From Neolewinella persica DSM 23188 (GTDB lineage Bacteria > Bacteroidota > Bacteroidia > Chitinophagales > Saprospiraceae), in the NCBI RefSeq assembly GCF_000373105.1, contig NZ_KB890417.1:90339-154338 (forward strand): a stretch of DNA of 64,000 nucleotides, written 5' to 3'. Below are positions 9,040 through 19,329 of the stretch, in pieces. How positions within the stretch are numbered: position 1 is the stretch's first letter; each line of letters begins with the position of its first letter. Both the position numbers and the translations under genes were made by a program. The notes beneath the pieces are model-generated. The model was not told the DNA's origin. It made no database searches and worked only from the letters and a program-made list of their open reading frames with translations.

Positions 9040-12000
9040 AAAAAAGCATCTTTCTTTTCAAATTTTTCGAAGCCCAAGTTCTTCGAGCGAAGGACAAATA
9101 GCGAAGTGCTTTTCCCCGTTACTAAACTATCTGTCCCGGAATGAACTTGCCCATCTTTTAACCTATTTCTAATTATCGTTTGAATACTGACTATTGCAGA
9201 CAGGTAATAGGCAGTTTCGCCCTCCGCCAATAGTATATTGAAATGCTTTTCGTCAACCTGTACAAGCTTAAATTCTTGAAGGAAGCTAACCTTATCAAAA
9301 TCTTGCTGGGTAACAGCACTGAATCCCTTGCCCTCTATCGGATTATAAGTACTTATTTCACGTGGCAGCGACAAGTATTTTCCACTGTGGCGAGCTTTAA
9401 TCCGGAAACGGTAAGATAGAAGGACATTTTTTTGCTGATGCAAGGAATCGAGTTTAGCCTGGGCCTCCTGCTGTTTTTTCAGTTCGTTATCCCATGTTAG
9501 CTTTTTCTCATTGATTTGATCTTGCAGAGTTTGTTTATTTTCCTCAGCCTCCCAAATCCATTCTTCCAACTGTACCAGCCGCTCGCGATGGCTCACTATC
9601 TGATTTTTCCGTAGCCGTATCATCACCCGCGATGCCCGGGTATCCGTAGGTCCCTGCCCAATAGTTGGTAGTTCTTTATAGGAATCTTCGTAGGTCACCC
9701 GGCTAACTGCATGGCTGATGTGGGTGAGGCGGTGGCGCCTGATTTCCATCCAGTGCCAATCGCCCACTACTTTGTCCATGCCGAACACCCGAAAAAGGGC
9801 TACGCCATCCGGTATCACAAAGCGACAGACTGCTCGAAACCAGCCGAAGTTTTTGTTATTTTTACCCGCTTGCTCGTCAATCGCTTCACCGATTACCTGG
9901 CTAACAATTTGTGGATTAAACGCATCGCTCCCTACCCAATCGCGGGCCGAGCGACCAGTCTTGCCCCGGAGGGCGAAGCAGAAAGCCTTAGCCGCCGCTT
10001 GTTTGCTGCGGATCGGCTTACGGTCGTTATCAAGGAGTCTAAATTCCATCGATTCTTCGTAGACGGCCCGAGCACTTACGGCTACGAGATCGTCATGGCG
10101 ATACATCGTAGCTAGGGGAGCGGTCGGTGTCGGCCCCAGGCGGCGGCGAAGGCTGTCGGGGCTTAGGTAGACATCTCCGAAGACGTGCCCGTCGTTACCG
10201 AAGTTGGAAAAGTCGGTAAAACGCCGGTCCTGTTCCCAGATGGCACCCATCCGCCAGTTGCCCGCCAGTCGGTATTCCTTACCAATGAGCGGGAGGAAGA
10301 GGGAAGATTTTTGGTACTCCGTGCTTAGTGCAGTATTCCAGATACGGACCTCGGCCAGGGTGCCGCGCAGGCCACCAATCGAGCCAAAAACCTGAGTAGG
10401 ACGCTCCACCAGTGTCGGATCAGTATCGCCAGTCAGGTTGAGTTTTTGGGCGCTCAGGTCCCGCAACTTATCGTTGTCTAGCGGCCAGTAGGCCGCTAGT
10501 CCAGATTCCGCTCCACTGGGTAAGTGGTGAAGCTCGGAGGCGATCTGCTCGTTAGTGCGCAAGTACGACCAAAAACGCAGGTGCGCCAATTCGATATTCG
10601 ATGCTTCGATGTCGTTACTGCCTTCTGAATTCACGGCGGCACCGTGCAAAAGGCCACCTATCTGTAATCCGGTGGCTCCCTCCAGGGTAAAGGTTTTAAC
10701 CGAAGATATAGCATACTGTGCACCATTGATAAAGACGATCACCACGGCATCCTGGGATTGATCGGAAGGGTGTTCGTATCGGATAGAAAGCAGGTGCCAT
10801 TCGCCGTCAAACAGCTGCTGAGCGGGTATTATCCTAACCTCCTTGGAAGAATAATCCCCCAGGGTTATTCCCTCATTTTGAAGCGCAATGTATTGGCCCT
10901 GACCATCTTTAACGTCACCCACCGACCAGAGCACCCCTCCGGTTTTTGTGCTTAGCCAAGTCGTAAAAGTGAAGTTTTTTCTACTTACCTGCATCGGCAA
11001 ACTCCTGCCCTCAGCAGTAGAAAACCGTTCCGCCCCCCGTAGGCTCAAAGCCCGAGTTGGGGCAAGCCCACCAAAGTGAAAGTTGCCGCTCCAGTTCGGT
11101 TGTTGGTAGGTGGCGAACGCCTTGCTCGCCAGCTCGCCGGAGATTCCGTAGTCCTGTATTGGACTCCCGCAGGTTTCAACTTCTCCAAAATACTGTAGGT
11201 GCTCTCCGCTTAAATCGCCTGTCACTCTTTTCTTAGGCCAATTCAGGAAATCGAATAGGAGTCCTTTGGTTCCGGGAAGGGATGGTACTTGTGCAAGGTG
11301 GAGAATACGCTTCAATCCGAGTGCCCTGGACCAAATACGAAACTGTCCGATCTCCCCCTCGTAATACCGGGGGCGATCCAGAAAAAGCCCCACCTTAGGC
11401 TTGGAATGGGCCAAAGAATGGGAAGCATTGTCCCAAACAGGATGACCGTCGGCAATAGAAACCGGTACTTCTGCCTGACCATTAATGATAAACTGGATGG
11501 TATTGCCGCCTTCGGCAAAACGGCCAATAACTGCCAGATGGCTCCACTCCTCTTTTTGCAGGTCTGCCCTGGATACTGCCTCCACCTGAAGCGCGCTACC
11601 GTCTTTCTGCAGCAGGCCAATGTGCATACTCAAGCATCCACCATGGCGAATACTGAGCGCACCGAATGTCCTAATTTTGACCGGGCCGCTTCGATCATAC
11701 ATGATGCTTTGCCAAATCGGACGATTTTCAGCTACCGTCGCAGGTCGCAGCCAGGCTTCAATCGTGAAGTCAGCATTGGGAATTGGCTGCTTCTGGGTTA
11801 AATAAAACCTGGCTTCGCCGCCACCTTCTTTGAAACGCAATCCCTGGTCTGAAAACGTTGCGAAAGATTGACTAGGATCATCCTTCCTATGTTGCTCGGC
11901 GGGCACAAGAGTAGCATTTCGATACAGCCTGAGTTGTAGGGGGCCGTAGGCTTCCGATCGCTCCATCACTACCGCCAGGTTAGTCCAGCTGTCTCCTGGC

Positions 12001-13856
12001 ACTGGGTTGGGGTCAGACAGCGTAAAGTGGCCTTCCGGTAACTTAATATTCACCACCGGATGCCCATTCTGTAACGTAAGGGTGAGCGCACCGCCAGCTT
12101 CAGCAAGCAATAATTGTTCTTCTCTCAGGCGCGAAGCATCAGGCTTTACCCAACAGGAGTACGTATGGCCGAAGGAAGTATCCTGGCGAACCGAATCTAG
12201 CAGCACATCTTCAACAAAAGCAGCATCATTTACGCCATCGAAAACCAAGCCTTTACGACGAGCAGCTTCAACGAAAAGATTGATTACTTGCACGGGGTCC
12301 CAGTCGGTCGCAATGAGAAAGGAATGTTTGTCTACCGGCTTGATCTCGAACTCACCGGCCAGTGCCTGGTGGTTTTTGATCAGTACTTCTAGCTCGTTTT
12401 CCAAACCATGATCAAGGGCGGTGGTAAAGCGTATTTCGTTGCCCTCCTGCTCGATGGAGGTGATGAGCCCTTCGAAGGCCAGTCCTTTTTCCGGGTCTTC
12501 GGGCAGCAGTTGCCATTCGCCGAGTTCGGCGTCTTCCCAGTTTTGTTCGAGACTGAATTGGTTGTCGCCTAACTTTCGTACCAGATAGTGACCGTTGAAA
12601 CTTTTTTTGCCATTCAACTCCACGCGGTCGAAGCGGTTCAGGCCGTGTGCATCTTTAGTATGTACTATAGTCTGATCTCGCTCTCCTCTGCTGATGGCCT
12701 TCACTTTGCCATTGGGCAAGGGCATTGCGGGCCCCAGAGCCTGAACTTCCTCCAAGTGTCTTATGGGCAGAAAAATTTCTTGACGTTTTGCGGCCCTCAA
12801 CTCATCGTGGCCGTCGGCTTGGGCATCAATCAATGATAGTAGTCCGTCAGGTGATACGCCGAAGCTGAGGGCAGCAGTCCGTTCGTCCTGGGTATTGTAG
12901 GCCAGCAACAGGCGGGTCGCTCCTTTGAGCAATTGTGGCCCGACCTCGGTGGCTTGTTCTGTTTGCAGGTTGTATACCGTTACGGCCAGGCCGTCGGCAA
13001 GCGGATTATCCAGCAGGAAACGTCGTTCGATGACGGCAGGTACCGAACGTACTAGCGGCCGGGCGTTCTCATCTTTGGCGGGTTCAACGACCAACTCATC
13101 GTCTAGCTGAAACTCGCCGTGTCGGTCAGAGCGAAAAGCCACCGCACGCACAAATTCCTGTTCGTTCTCATCTCTACCCGGCAGGAAGACGTGCCAGCGG
13201 TCAGCGTCTTTGTCAGCAGTGGGTAATGTTGTTACAGCAAATTGGCCGTTGCCCGGCCGTGGCAAAAAGCTCAATTCCTTGGTTGGTTCGCTGAATGCCC
13301 ACTCGTTGGCATCGCGAAAGTCTAGGGAGTCGACCCCCTCAAGTCGGCCATTGACGATCTTCATTTTGGCGTTCGCCGTGTACTTGCGTCGGCTGCGCTT
13401 GTAGCGTACTTCCAGCTTTGGCATCAATTCGTTGGTGAGCCCGTTGAGGATGAAGCGATCAACCAATACGTTGCCCGTTTCCCGGTGGATACGAAAGACG
13501 TAAATGGTTTCACGCAGGGACACAACTTGCACCTGCGCGACGGCCCCGATGCTACCCGATCTCAAGTAGCGAGAGCGAATAAGATCGTTATTTTCACGCT
13601 CCTTTTCACGAACCGAAACGTCAGGCTTTTCATCAATAAAGGGCAGCAAGGACCAGTACTTCCAGCCCACCATAGCCGTACGGTCGGTATTGTCTTCAAA
13701 ACCATCTTGACGGACGGTGTAATAGACCTTACCAAAGGTGAATGGTTTCCCGGTTTGGGGATGATCGCCAGTTGATTCAGTAGTTACAAAGACAATTACC
13801 TTCCCCTCATGCGTTAAACTGTTAACGCTGGAAAGCTTCTTTATGGGCAAGTGCAT
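8955..13856 (-). CDS. First part of a giant LamG/coiled-coil/ricin-like protein
   Basis: The frame has 1633 codons and an ATG start at 13856. No signal peptide is visible. An N-terminal beta-rich region (1-540) is followed by three LamG-like sandwich domains: about 555-670 (KGLVFDGVNDAAFVED, SCWVKPD), 680-850 (FTIEAWLRP, WSHLAVIG) and 920-1110 (FTFTTWLS, EWHLLSIRY). LamG tails of the form AYWPLDN and FGNDGHVFGD also occur. A coiled coil lies near 1420-1490 and a ricin-like trefoil (RIKARHSGKYLSLP) follows. The trefoil is cut short at the frame junction and continues in the next frame, giving about 2995 aa in total. LamG and ricin folds usually bind glycans, so a carbohydrate-binding surface or effector protein is plausible. 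Secretion route unknown. Confidence 0.8.
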   Translation of the reverse strand: MHLPIKKLSSVNSLTHEGKVIVFVTTESTGDHPQTGKPFTFGKVYYTVRQDGFEDNTDRTAMVGWKYWSLLPFIDEKPDVSVREKERENNDLIRSRYLRSGSIGAVAQVQVVSLRETIYVFRIHRETGNVLVDRFILNGLTNELMPKLEVRYKRSRRKYTANAKMKIVNGRLEGVDSLDFRDANEWAFSEPTKELSFLPRPGNGQFAVTTLPTADKDADRWHVFLPGRDENEQEFVRAVAFRSDRHGEFQLDDELVVEPAKDENARPLVRSVPAVIERRFLLDNPLADGLAVTVYNLQTEQATEVGPQLLKGATRLLLAYNTQDERTAALSFGVSPDGLLSLIDAQADGHDELRAAKRQEIFLPIRHLEEVQALGPAMPLPNGKVKAISRGERDQTIVHTKDAHGLNRFDRVELNGKKSFNGHYLVRKLGDNQFSLEQNWEDAELGEWQLLPEDPEKGLAFEGLITSIEQEGNEIRFTTALDHGLENELEVLIKNHQALAGEFEIKPVDKHSFLIATDWDPVQVINLFVEAARRKGLVFDGVNDAAFVEDVLLDSVRQDTSFGHTYSCWVKPDASRLREEQLLLAEAGGALTLTLQNGHPVVNIKLPEGHFTLSDPNPVPGDSWTNLAVVMERSEAYGPLQLRLYRNATLVPAEQHRKDDPSQSFATFSDQGLRFKEGGGEARFYLTQKQPIPNADFTIEAWLRPATVAENRPIWQSIMYDRSGPVKIRTFGALSIRHGGCLSMHIGLLQKDGSALQVEAVSRADLQKEEWSHLAVIGRFAEGGNTIQFIINGQAEVPVSIADGHPVWDNASHSLAHSKPKVGLFLDRPRYYEGEIGQFRIWSRALGLKRILHLAQVPSLPGTKGLLFDFLNWPKKRVTGDLSGEHLQYFGEVETCGSPIQDYGISGELASKAFATYQQPNWSGNFHFGGLAPTRALSLRGAERFSTAEGRSLPMQVSRKNFTFTTWLSTKTGGVLWSVGDVKDGQGQYIALQNEGITLGDYSSKEVRIIPAQQLFDGEWHLLSIRYEHPSDQSQDAVVIVFINGAQYAISSVKTFTLEGATGLQIGGLLHGAAVNSEGSNDIEASNIELAHLRFWSYLRTNEQIASELHHLPSGAESGLAAYWPLDNDKLRDLSAQKLNLTGDTDPTLVERPTQVFGSIGGLRGTLAEVRIWNTALSTEYQKSSLFLPLIGKEYRLAGNWRMGAIWEQDRRFTDFSNFGNDGHVFGDVYLSPDSLRRRLGPTPTAPLATMYRHDDLVAVSARAVYEESMEFRLLDNDRKPIRSKQAAAKAFCFALRGKTGRSARDWVGSDAFNPQIVSQVIGEAIDEQAGKNNKNFGWFRAVCRFVIPDGVALFRVFGMDKVVGDWHWMEIRRHRLTHISHAVSRVTYEDSYKELPTIGQGPTDTRASRVMIRLRKNQIVSHRERLVQLEEWIWEAEENKQTLQDQINEKKLTWDNELKKQQEAQAKLDSLHQQKNVLLSYRFRIKARHSGKYLSLPREISTYNPIEGKGFSAVTQQDFDKVSFLQEFKLVQVDEKHFNILLAEGETAYYLSAIVSIQTIIRNRLKDGQVHSGTDSLVTGKSTSLFVLRSKNLGFEKFEKKDAFFWMWKPLSGLKQPVNSRFQGPITGQKNY
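9038..9045 (-). other. Slippery T8 run at the frame junction of the giant gene
   Basis: On the coding strand the zero-frame codons read GCT TTT TTT TGG, so a T TTT TTT heptamer is in phase for -1 slippage. A -1 shift joins EKKDAFF to LDVETTKRF and restores the ricin-like domain. A short possible stem (AAACC/GGTTT) follows about 10 nt downstream. A mutation, a phase-variable tract or a base-calling error in the homopolymer would look the same. Confidence 0.6.
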
Positions 13857-13905
13857 TTATGGGCAGGTTTAGTTCTTAATACTCTGTAACATACGATTTA
13901 AACGC

Positions 13906-13913
13906 CAAAACTA
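13906..13913 (-). promoter_or_regulatory. Candidate -7 promoter element of the giant gene
   Basis: TAGTTTTG on the minus strand matches the Bacteroidota TAnnTTTG consensus and lies about 50 nt before the ATG at 13856. No good -33 TTTG is present at the usual distance. Confidence 0.45.
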
Positions 13914-14044
13914 CCCACTTACGACTAACAACATCCCCCCAGGCCGCAATTACTTAGCTCCTAATTAGGCACTGGAAACACACCTCGAACCTAAGTTGCC
14001 AATCTTCGTTCCCCGCATTTTCTCCCCCTGCTCAATTCGACCTC

Positions 14045-14066
14045 CCTTGCACCTGCGGCCCCGCCC
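14045..14066 (-). repeat. Dispersed 20-bp motif, copy 4
   Basis: CCTTGCACCTGCGGCCCC then GCCC, between two minus-strand genes. It stands directly next to an adaptor block and a tandem array (14091-14228). Confidence 0.8.
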
Positions 14067-14090
14067 TTATTAGTCAAGTAGTCAGGGAGT

Positions 14091-14126
14091 GCTGCCGCAA
14101 ATAGGCGCTCGCTACGCTCGTCAAGG
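14091..14126 (-). repeat. Adaptor block (GAGCG..GAGC / TGCGGCAGC type)
   Basis: Read on the minus strand it gives GACGAGCGTAGCGAGC followed by TTTGCGGCAGC. The same pair of half-blocks occurs next to tandem arrays at 32205-32240, 33170-33205 and 43768-43797. Confidence 0.6.
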
Positions 14127-14136
14127 ACAAATCGAT

Positions 14137-14228
14137 ATCCTGACAACTCGAAAACCCGACAACTTGACATCCTGACAACTAGAAAACCCGATAACTCGAA
14201 AACTTGACATCCTAACAACTAGAAAACC
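14137..14228. repeat. Degenerate tandem array of ATCCTGACAACT units
   Basis: Three ATCC(T)GACAACT-containing units begin at 14137, 14169 and 14209, separated by runs such as CTCGAAAACCCGACAACTTG. The GACAACT words are the inverse of the GAGTTGTC array at 25977-26000. The array runs into the terminator of the Ro-type gene. Confidence 0.6.
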
Positions 14229-14255
14229 CCCTCCCAGCCAAAGCCAGAAGGGGGT
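14226..14255 (-). terminator. Probable intrinsic terminator of the TROVE gene
   Basis: On the minus strand a CCCCCTT arm, a loop with TGGCTTTGG, and an AGGGGG arm are followed by TTTTC. It starts 30 nt after the stop codon at 14285. The T tract is short, so efficiency is uncertain. Confidence 0.55.
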
Positions 14256-14284
14256 GCATCCAAAAACGGAATAAATAACCAAGT

Positions 14285-15760
14285 TCATGACAGCTCAATG
14301 GCCTCGATCCGGTGGATCAACGCACGGGGATCAGCCTCCGCAAGTGCCATAGTCTCGAACATCTTCTCCGAGAAACCAGCAAGCGTGGCCACCTTACTTT
14401 CGGGAAACTGCAGTGTGCCGTAGCCGCGCAGGTCCACCATGTACAGGAATGGGTCAGCGCCGGTCCGCTTACGGTATTTCGCAAAAGCTTCCTTTGGCGA
14501 CCAGTGGCCCACCCAGCCCTGCATATCGGAGAAGATCACAATGCGGTCGTAGCTGCGTTGCAGGCCCTGGAAAATGGACTTGAAGTCCGTACCGTGGCCC
14601 ACCTCGTTCTGGTGTTCGAACTTGCGGGCGAAGTCCAGCGCCGACTGCCGCAGGTTGTAGGAGATCATCCGGGAGGAGGTACCGAATTCCATCAGATCAG
14701 CGTTGCTGCGCTTCGCCAGGGCGAAGGCGAACAGCGCACCCGTTTCGTTACACTTAACGTGCTGAGAACCGGCGACGGGGCTACTCATCGAGCCACTGTT
14801 GTCGACCACCACGAGGGTGTTTTCCAGGGCGGGCATGTTGGCACAAGCCAGGTCGGCAGCCGTTTCCAGGGCAGAACGGACCAGGCGCGCTGCGGGCGTA
14901 CTGTCGGTAATCTGCTTGTAAGCAGTCAGTAGGCGGAAAGGCAATACTTTGCTCTTACGCAGGCGTACCCCGTCCGTCAATTGCGCGCAAATCAGGGGCA
15001 TCAGCTCAGGGGCTTGCTCCAGCAGGTTACGGAGGTTACGCAACAGGGCGAAGTAGCCCAACTTACCTTCTTTCACCAGCTCCGTCCACGCGGCAGCCTT
15101 CCGGCTGGCCTTGTCTTCAGCACTGGTGGCCTCCGTACCGGCGGCACTTAGCTTCGCCTCCCAGGTCTGGGTGTTGGTCAGGGTACCATCCACCAGCATT
15201 TGCAGGGCTTCTGCGTTACGCTGGGTTGGTACGGGGTGAACCATATTCACCAGATCCACCAGCTTAACGGCCTTACCCTCTGCGCGGTACTTCGCCAGCT
15301 GGTAGCCGTCGAAACGGTCGAAGGCGGTAGCAAAACCCTTCTTCATACCGTTGGTCAGCTTAGCATCGTGAAGGGCACGCAGCGCAGCGGTAATCTCCAG
15401 CATGTCATCGGGCCGGAATACGATCCGGTCATAAAAAGCACGGGCTTCGGCGTGGCCGGAGAGGCGCTTGCTCAGCAAGGCAGCAGCGACGTGCGTGATG
15501 GTCCGCATACCAAATTCGTGCCGGGCATAAACCGCCGCGCGGGCGGCAAAACCAGGATCGACTTCTTTGATCAACTCCTTTAGTTCATTCAGAGACTCGG
15601 AGATCGTCCGGTAGTACTGGTCGGTAACGAAGTTGGTCATCAAGAGGCTGGCCAGGCGGTACTCCGCGCTGGTGCGGTAAGCCTCTCCACCGGCACGGTT
15701 GACGGTCATCTCGGTGTCGGTGGATTGGGGCTTGCGGGAAAAAATATTAAAACGAGACAT
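14285..15760 (-). CDS. Ro60-like TROVE/vWA RNA-binding protein
   Basis: The product has 491 aa. Residues about 15-310 form the helical TROVE ring (opening with the AEYRLASLLMTNFVTDQYYR helix), the RNA-binding domain of Ro60. Residues about 315-480 form a von Willebrand A domain with a complete MIDAS start, VVDNSGSMSS, and the later GHGTDF and IFSDMQGW elements. Bacterial Ro proteins bind Y-type RNAs and misfolded RNA and help exonucleases during stress and rRNA maturation; that is family knowledge. No RtcB or nuclease gene is adjacent. The 1-kb spacer upstream contains a structured, T-run-ended candidate on the same strand (16099-16179). A hairpin (15786-15803) lies in the presumed 5' leader. 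Confidence 0.9.
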   Translation of the reverse strand: MSRFNIFSRKPQSTDTEMTVNRAGGEAYRTSAEYRLASLLMTNFVTDQYYRTISESLNELKELIKEVDPGFAARAAVYARHEFGMRTITHVAAALLSKRLSGHAEARAFYDRIVFRPDDMLEITAALRALHDAKLTNGMKKGFATAFDRFDGYQLAKYRAEGKAVKLVDLVNMVHPVPTQRNAEALQMLVDGTLTNTQTWEAKLSAAGTEATSAEDKASRKAAAWTELVKEGKLGYFALLRNLRNLLEQAPELMPLICAQLTDGVRLRKSKVLPFRLLTAYKQITDSTPAARLVRSALETAADLACANMPALENTLVVVDNSGSMSSPVAGSQHVKCNETGALFAFALAKRSNADLMEFGTSSRMISYNLRQSALDFARKFEHQNEVGHGTDFKSIFQGLQRSYDRIVIFSDMQGWVGHWSPKEAFAKYRKRTGADPFLYMVDLRGYGTLQFPESKVATLAGFSEKMFETMALAEADPRALIHRIEAIELS

Positions 15761-16098
15761 GGTTTCAGGTGTTTAAGGGTCAGTACCCGCTAGGGTTCGC
15801 GGGACAAAAAAGAAATATATTATTGCACGAAGAAAACCGGGAGGAGTGGGTCGTGGTGCCGCCTCGCCTGGCATTTGTTTGGCGGGGCTGCGGGATGAAA
15901 GAAATCGAAGTATCTCCTATCCTTACTGTCGTGCAGGTCTTTATGGATGTTACCGTGGTACATCCGGGTTGTCAATTAAATACGTGGAGAAAACCGGAGA
16001 GGGAGACGCCTTTACGGACGAATTTCTACCGGAGGGCTGTTACGCCCACACCGGTCCAATCGAAGTAACCCACTGCCTTACTGCCACGTAATTAGACT

Positions 16099-16179
16099 AA
16101 AAAAATTCCGGAAGAAAAGGTGAGGGGCGATGGGGGGGTCGATCCTAACGAAGTAACGCCCTTCGTAACTGTCCGGAAT
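16099..16179 (-). ncRNA. Candidate structured small RNA upstream of the Ro-type gene
   Basis: On the minus strand, ATTCCGGA (16179-16172) pairs perfectly with TCCGGAAT (16112-16105), followed at once by a run of seven T. Inside is a 6-bp hairpin, ACGAAG/CTTCGT, with a 7-nt loop. Paired ends plus a U tail is the general plan of Y RNAs. The conserved Ro-binding sequence of Y RNAs is not evident and no good promoter is seen, so this is only a candidate. Confidence 0.3.
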
Positions 16180-16240
16180 AGCTTTTGGCCGGGATTATAA
16201 TGGTAAGTAAAGTCCGATAAGTTTCAAACTTGCTCATTTA

Positions 16241-16312
16241 TTTAGTAGGCCCGGTCGCTTCAAAATTGATGAGCTGCAAGAGGTCTTACTTCTGATGACC
16301 GAGCCTACTAAA
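16241..16312. repeat. Hairpin with TTTAGTAGGC arms
   Basis: TTTAGTAGGCCCGGTC (16241-16256) and GACCGAGCCTACTAAA (16297-16312) pair with one mismatch. The flanking CTCA/TGAG words extend the pairing. No T run follows on either strand. Confidence 0.55.
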
Positions 16313-16478
16313 ATTGAGAAAGATTCCGGAGGGTGAAATGTGACATCCGTGAAGTGCCTTCCACCCACCGGTCTTTAAACGCTTGTTCCGTTGAACGACA
16401 CAAAGAAGCATACACCACTGCGCAACCTTTTTGCGCAGTTTGAAAACGTGTGTTTTTTTCTGCATTCTCTAAAAATAA

Positions 16479-16501
16479 GGGCGCGGTCGCAGGTGCAGAG
16501 A
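16479..16501 (+). repeat. Dispersed 20-bp motif, copy 5
   Basis: GGGCGCGGTCGCAGGTGC then AGAGA, intergenic. On the minus strand it is preceded by CCTATCTCTGCACC, so its TATCTCTG resembles a -7 element with one mismatch. Confidence 0.85.
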
Positions 16502-16509
16502 TAGGTCAT

Positions 16510-16620
16510 TTGAGTGCATGTCGCGTAGCCACTATACATTGAATTACCTGGGACTGCACGTCGTACAGAAAAATCTGTCCGTCCGTTTCCCCGGACTTCG
16601 TCCAGGATAACCAATGTGTA
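16510..16620. repeat. Short copy of the triloop-hairpin cassette
   Basis: It shares TGTCGCGTAGC, TTGAATTACCTGGGACTG and CCCGGACTTCGTCCAGG with the longer copies at 38025-38250 and 50203-50450, in the orientation of the second. The middle hairpins are missing. Confidence 0.6.
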
Positions 16621-16700
16621 TTTTCACCTTCATAGTAAATAACTATCAACGAAAAATATAATCAATTTTCATAATGACAACCTTCACCCTACTTTTATGA

Positions 16701-18983
<2,283 letters not shown>

Positions 18984-19011
18984 TGAATGCAGGAAGGGGA
19001 GAATGGGTGAA

Positions 19012-19058
19012 GGGGCTTCCGCAAGTACCGTTCGCCCGCTTCGCGGACTCACCTTTAA
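19012..19058 (-). repeat. AGCAAGCG-type repeat, copy 1 (inverse)
   Basis: The reverse complement reads AAAGGTGAGTCCGCGAAGCG, then GAACGGTACTTGCGGAAGCCCC, matching the direct copies at 19187 and 19248. It starts about 30 bp after the katG stop. Confidence 0.65.
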
Positions 19059-19186
19059 GAGTGAATTAAGGGACGAAGGGAGCTACCGAAAGGTATTGCT
19101 CCCTTCGTTCATTTTGGCACATAGGTTAGCAAATTACATGAGCGGTTCTTCTGGCTAAACCTACCTCCTTTCCTCCATCCTCCCTT

Positions 19187-19234
19187 CAGGTGAGCAAGCG
19201 AAGCGCCGCGAAAAGTACTTGCGGTAGCCCATTC
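19187..19234 (+). repeat. AGCAAGCG-type repeat, copy 2
   Basis: AGGTGAGCAAGCGAAGCGCC, then GCGAAAAGTACTTGCGG, then TAGCCCATTC. Followed by TTCACTCC filler. Confidence 0.75.
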
Positions 19235-19247
19235 TCCCCTTCACTCC

Positions 19248-19295
19248 AAAGGTGAGCAAGCGCAGCGCCGCGAACGGTACTTGCGGTAGCCCATT
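19248..19295 (+). repeat. AGCAAGCG-type repeat, copy 3
   Basis: GGTGAGCAAGCGCAGCGCCG, then CGAACGGTACTTGCGG, then TAGCCCATTC, 61 bp after copy 2. The two differ at only a few positions. Confidence 0.75.
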
Positions 19296-19329
19296 CAATT
19301 ATTCTCTCCTTCACTTATTCTCTTATTAC

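Larger units (their letters stand above)
18984..19329. other. Spacer built of three AGCAAGCG-type repeats
   Basis: A spacer of 346 bp between katG and the minus-strand hydrolase gene. It contains one inverse and two direct copies of the repeat described next, linked by TTCACTC/CATTC-rich filler. No gene or clear terminator is seen. Confidence 0.6.

Noticed and set aside
13527-13547. TTGCACCTGCG inside the giant gene as another motif copy
   Set aside because: Only the first half matches; the rest (CGACGGCCCC) does not align without gaps.
15769-16091. Plus-strand frames in the TROVE-katG spacer as a gene remnant
   Set aside because: Two different frames give unrelated text, neither with a recognisable domain; the structured-RNA reading is on the other strand.
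16099-16179. Calling the structured RNA a Y RNA outright
   Set aside because: The conserved Ro-binding stem sequence and T-loop-like module cannot be seen; kept only as a candidate.
16375-16614. Minus-strand frame containing LCTCDRAL, and a similar one at 55611-55844
   Set aside because: The shared peptide is the dispersed 20-bp motif; flanks are unrelated and no signal peptide or domain is present.
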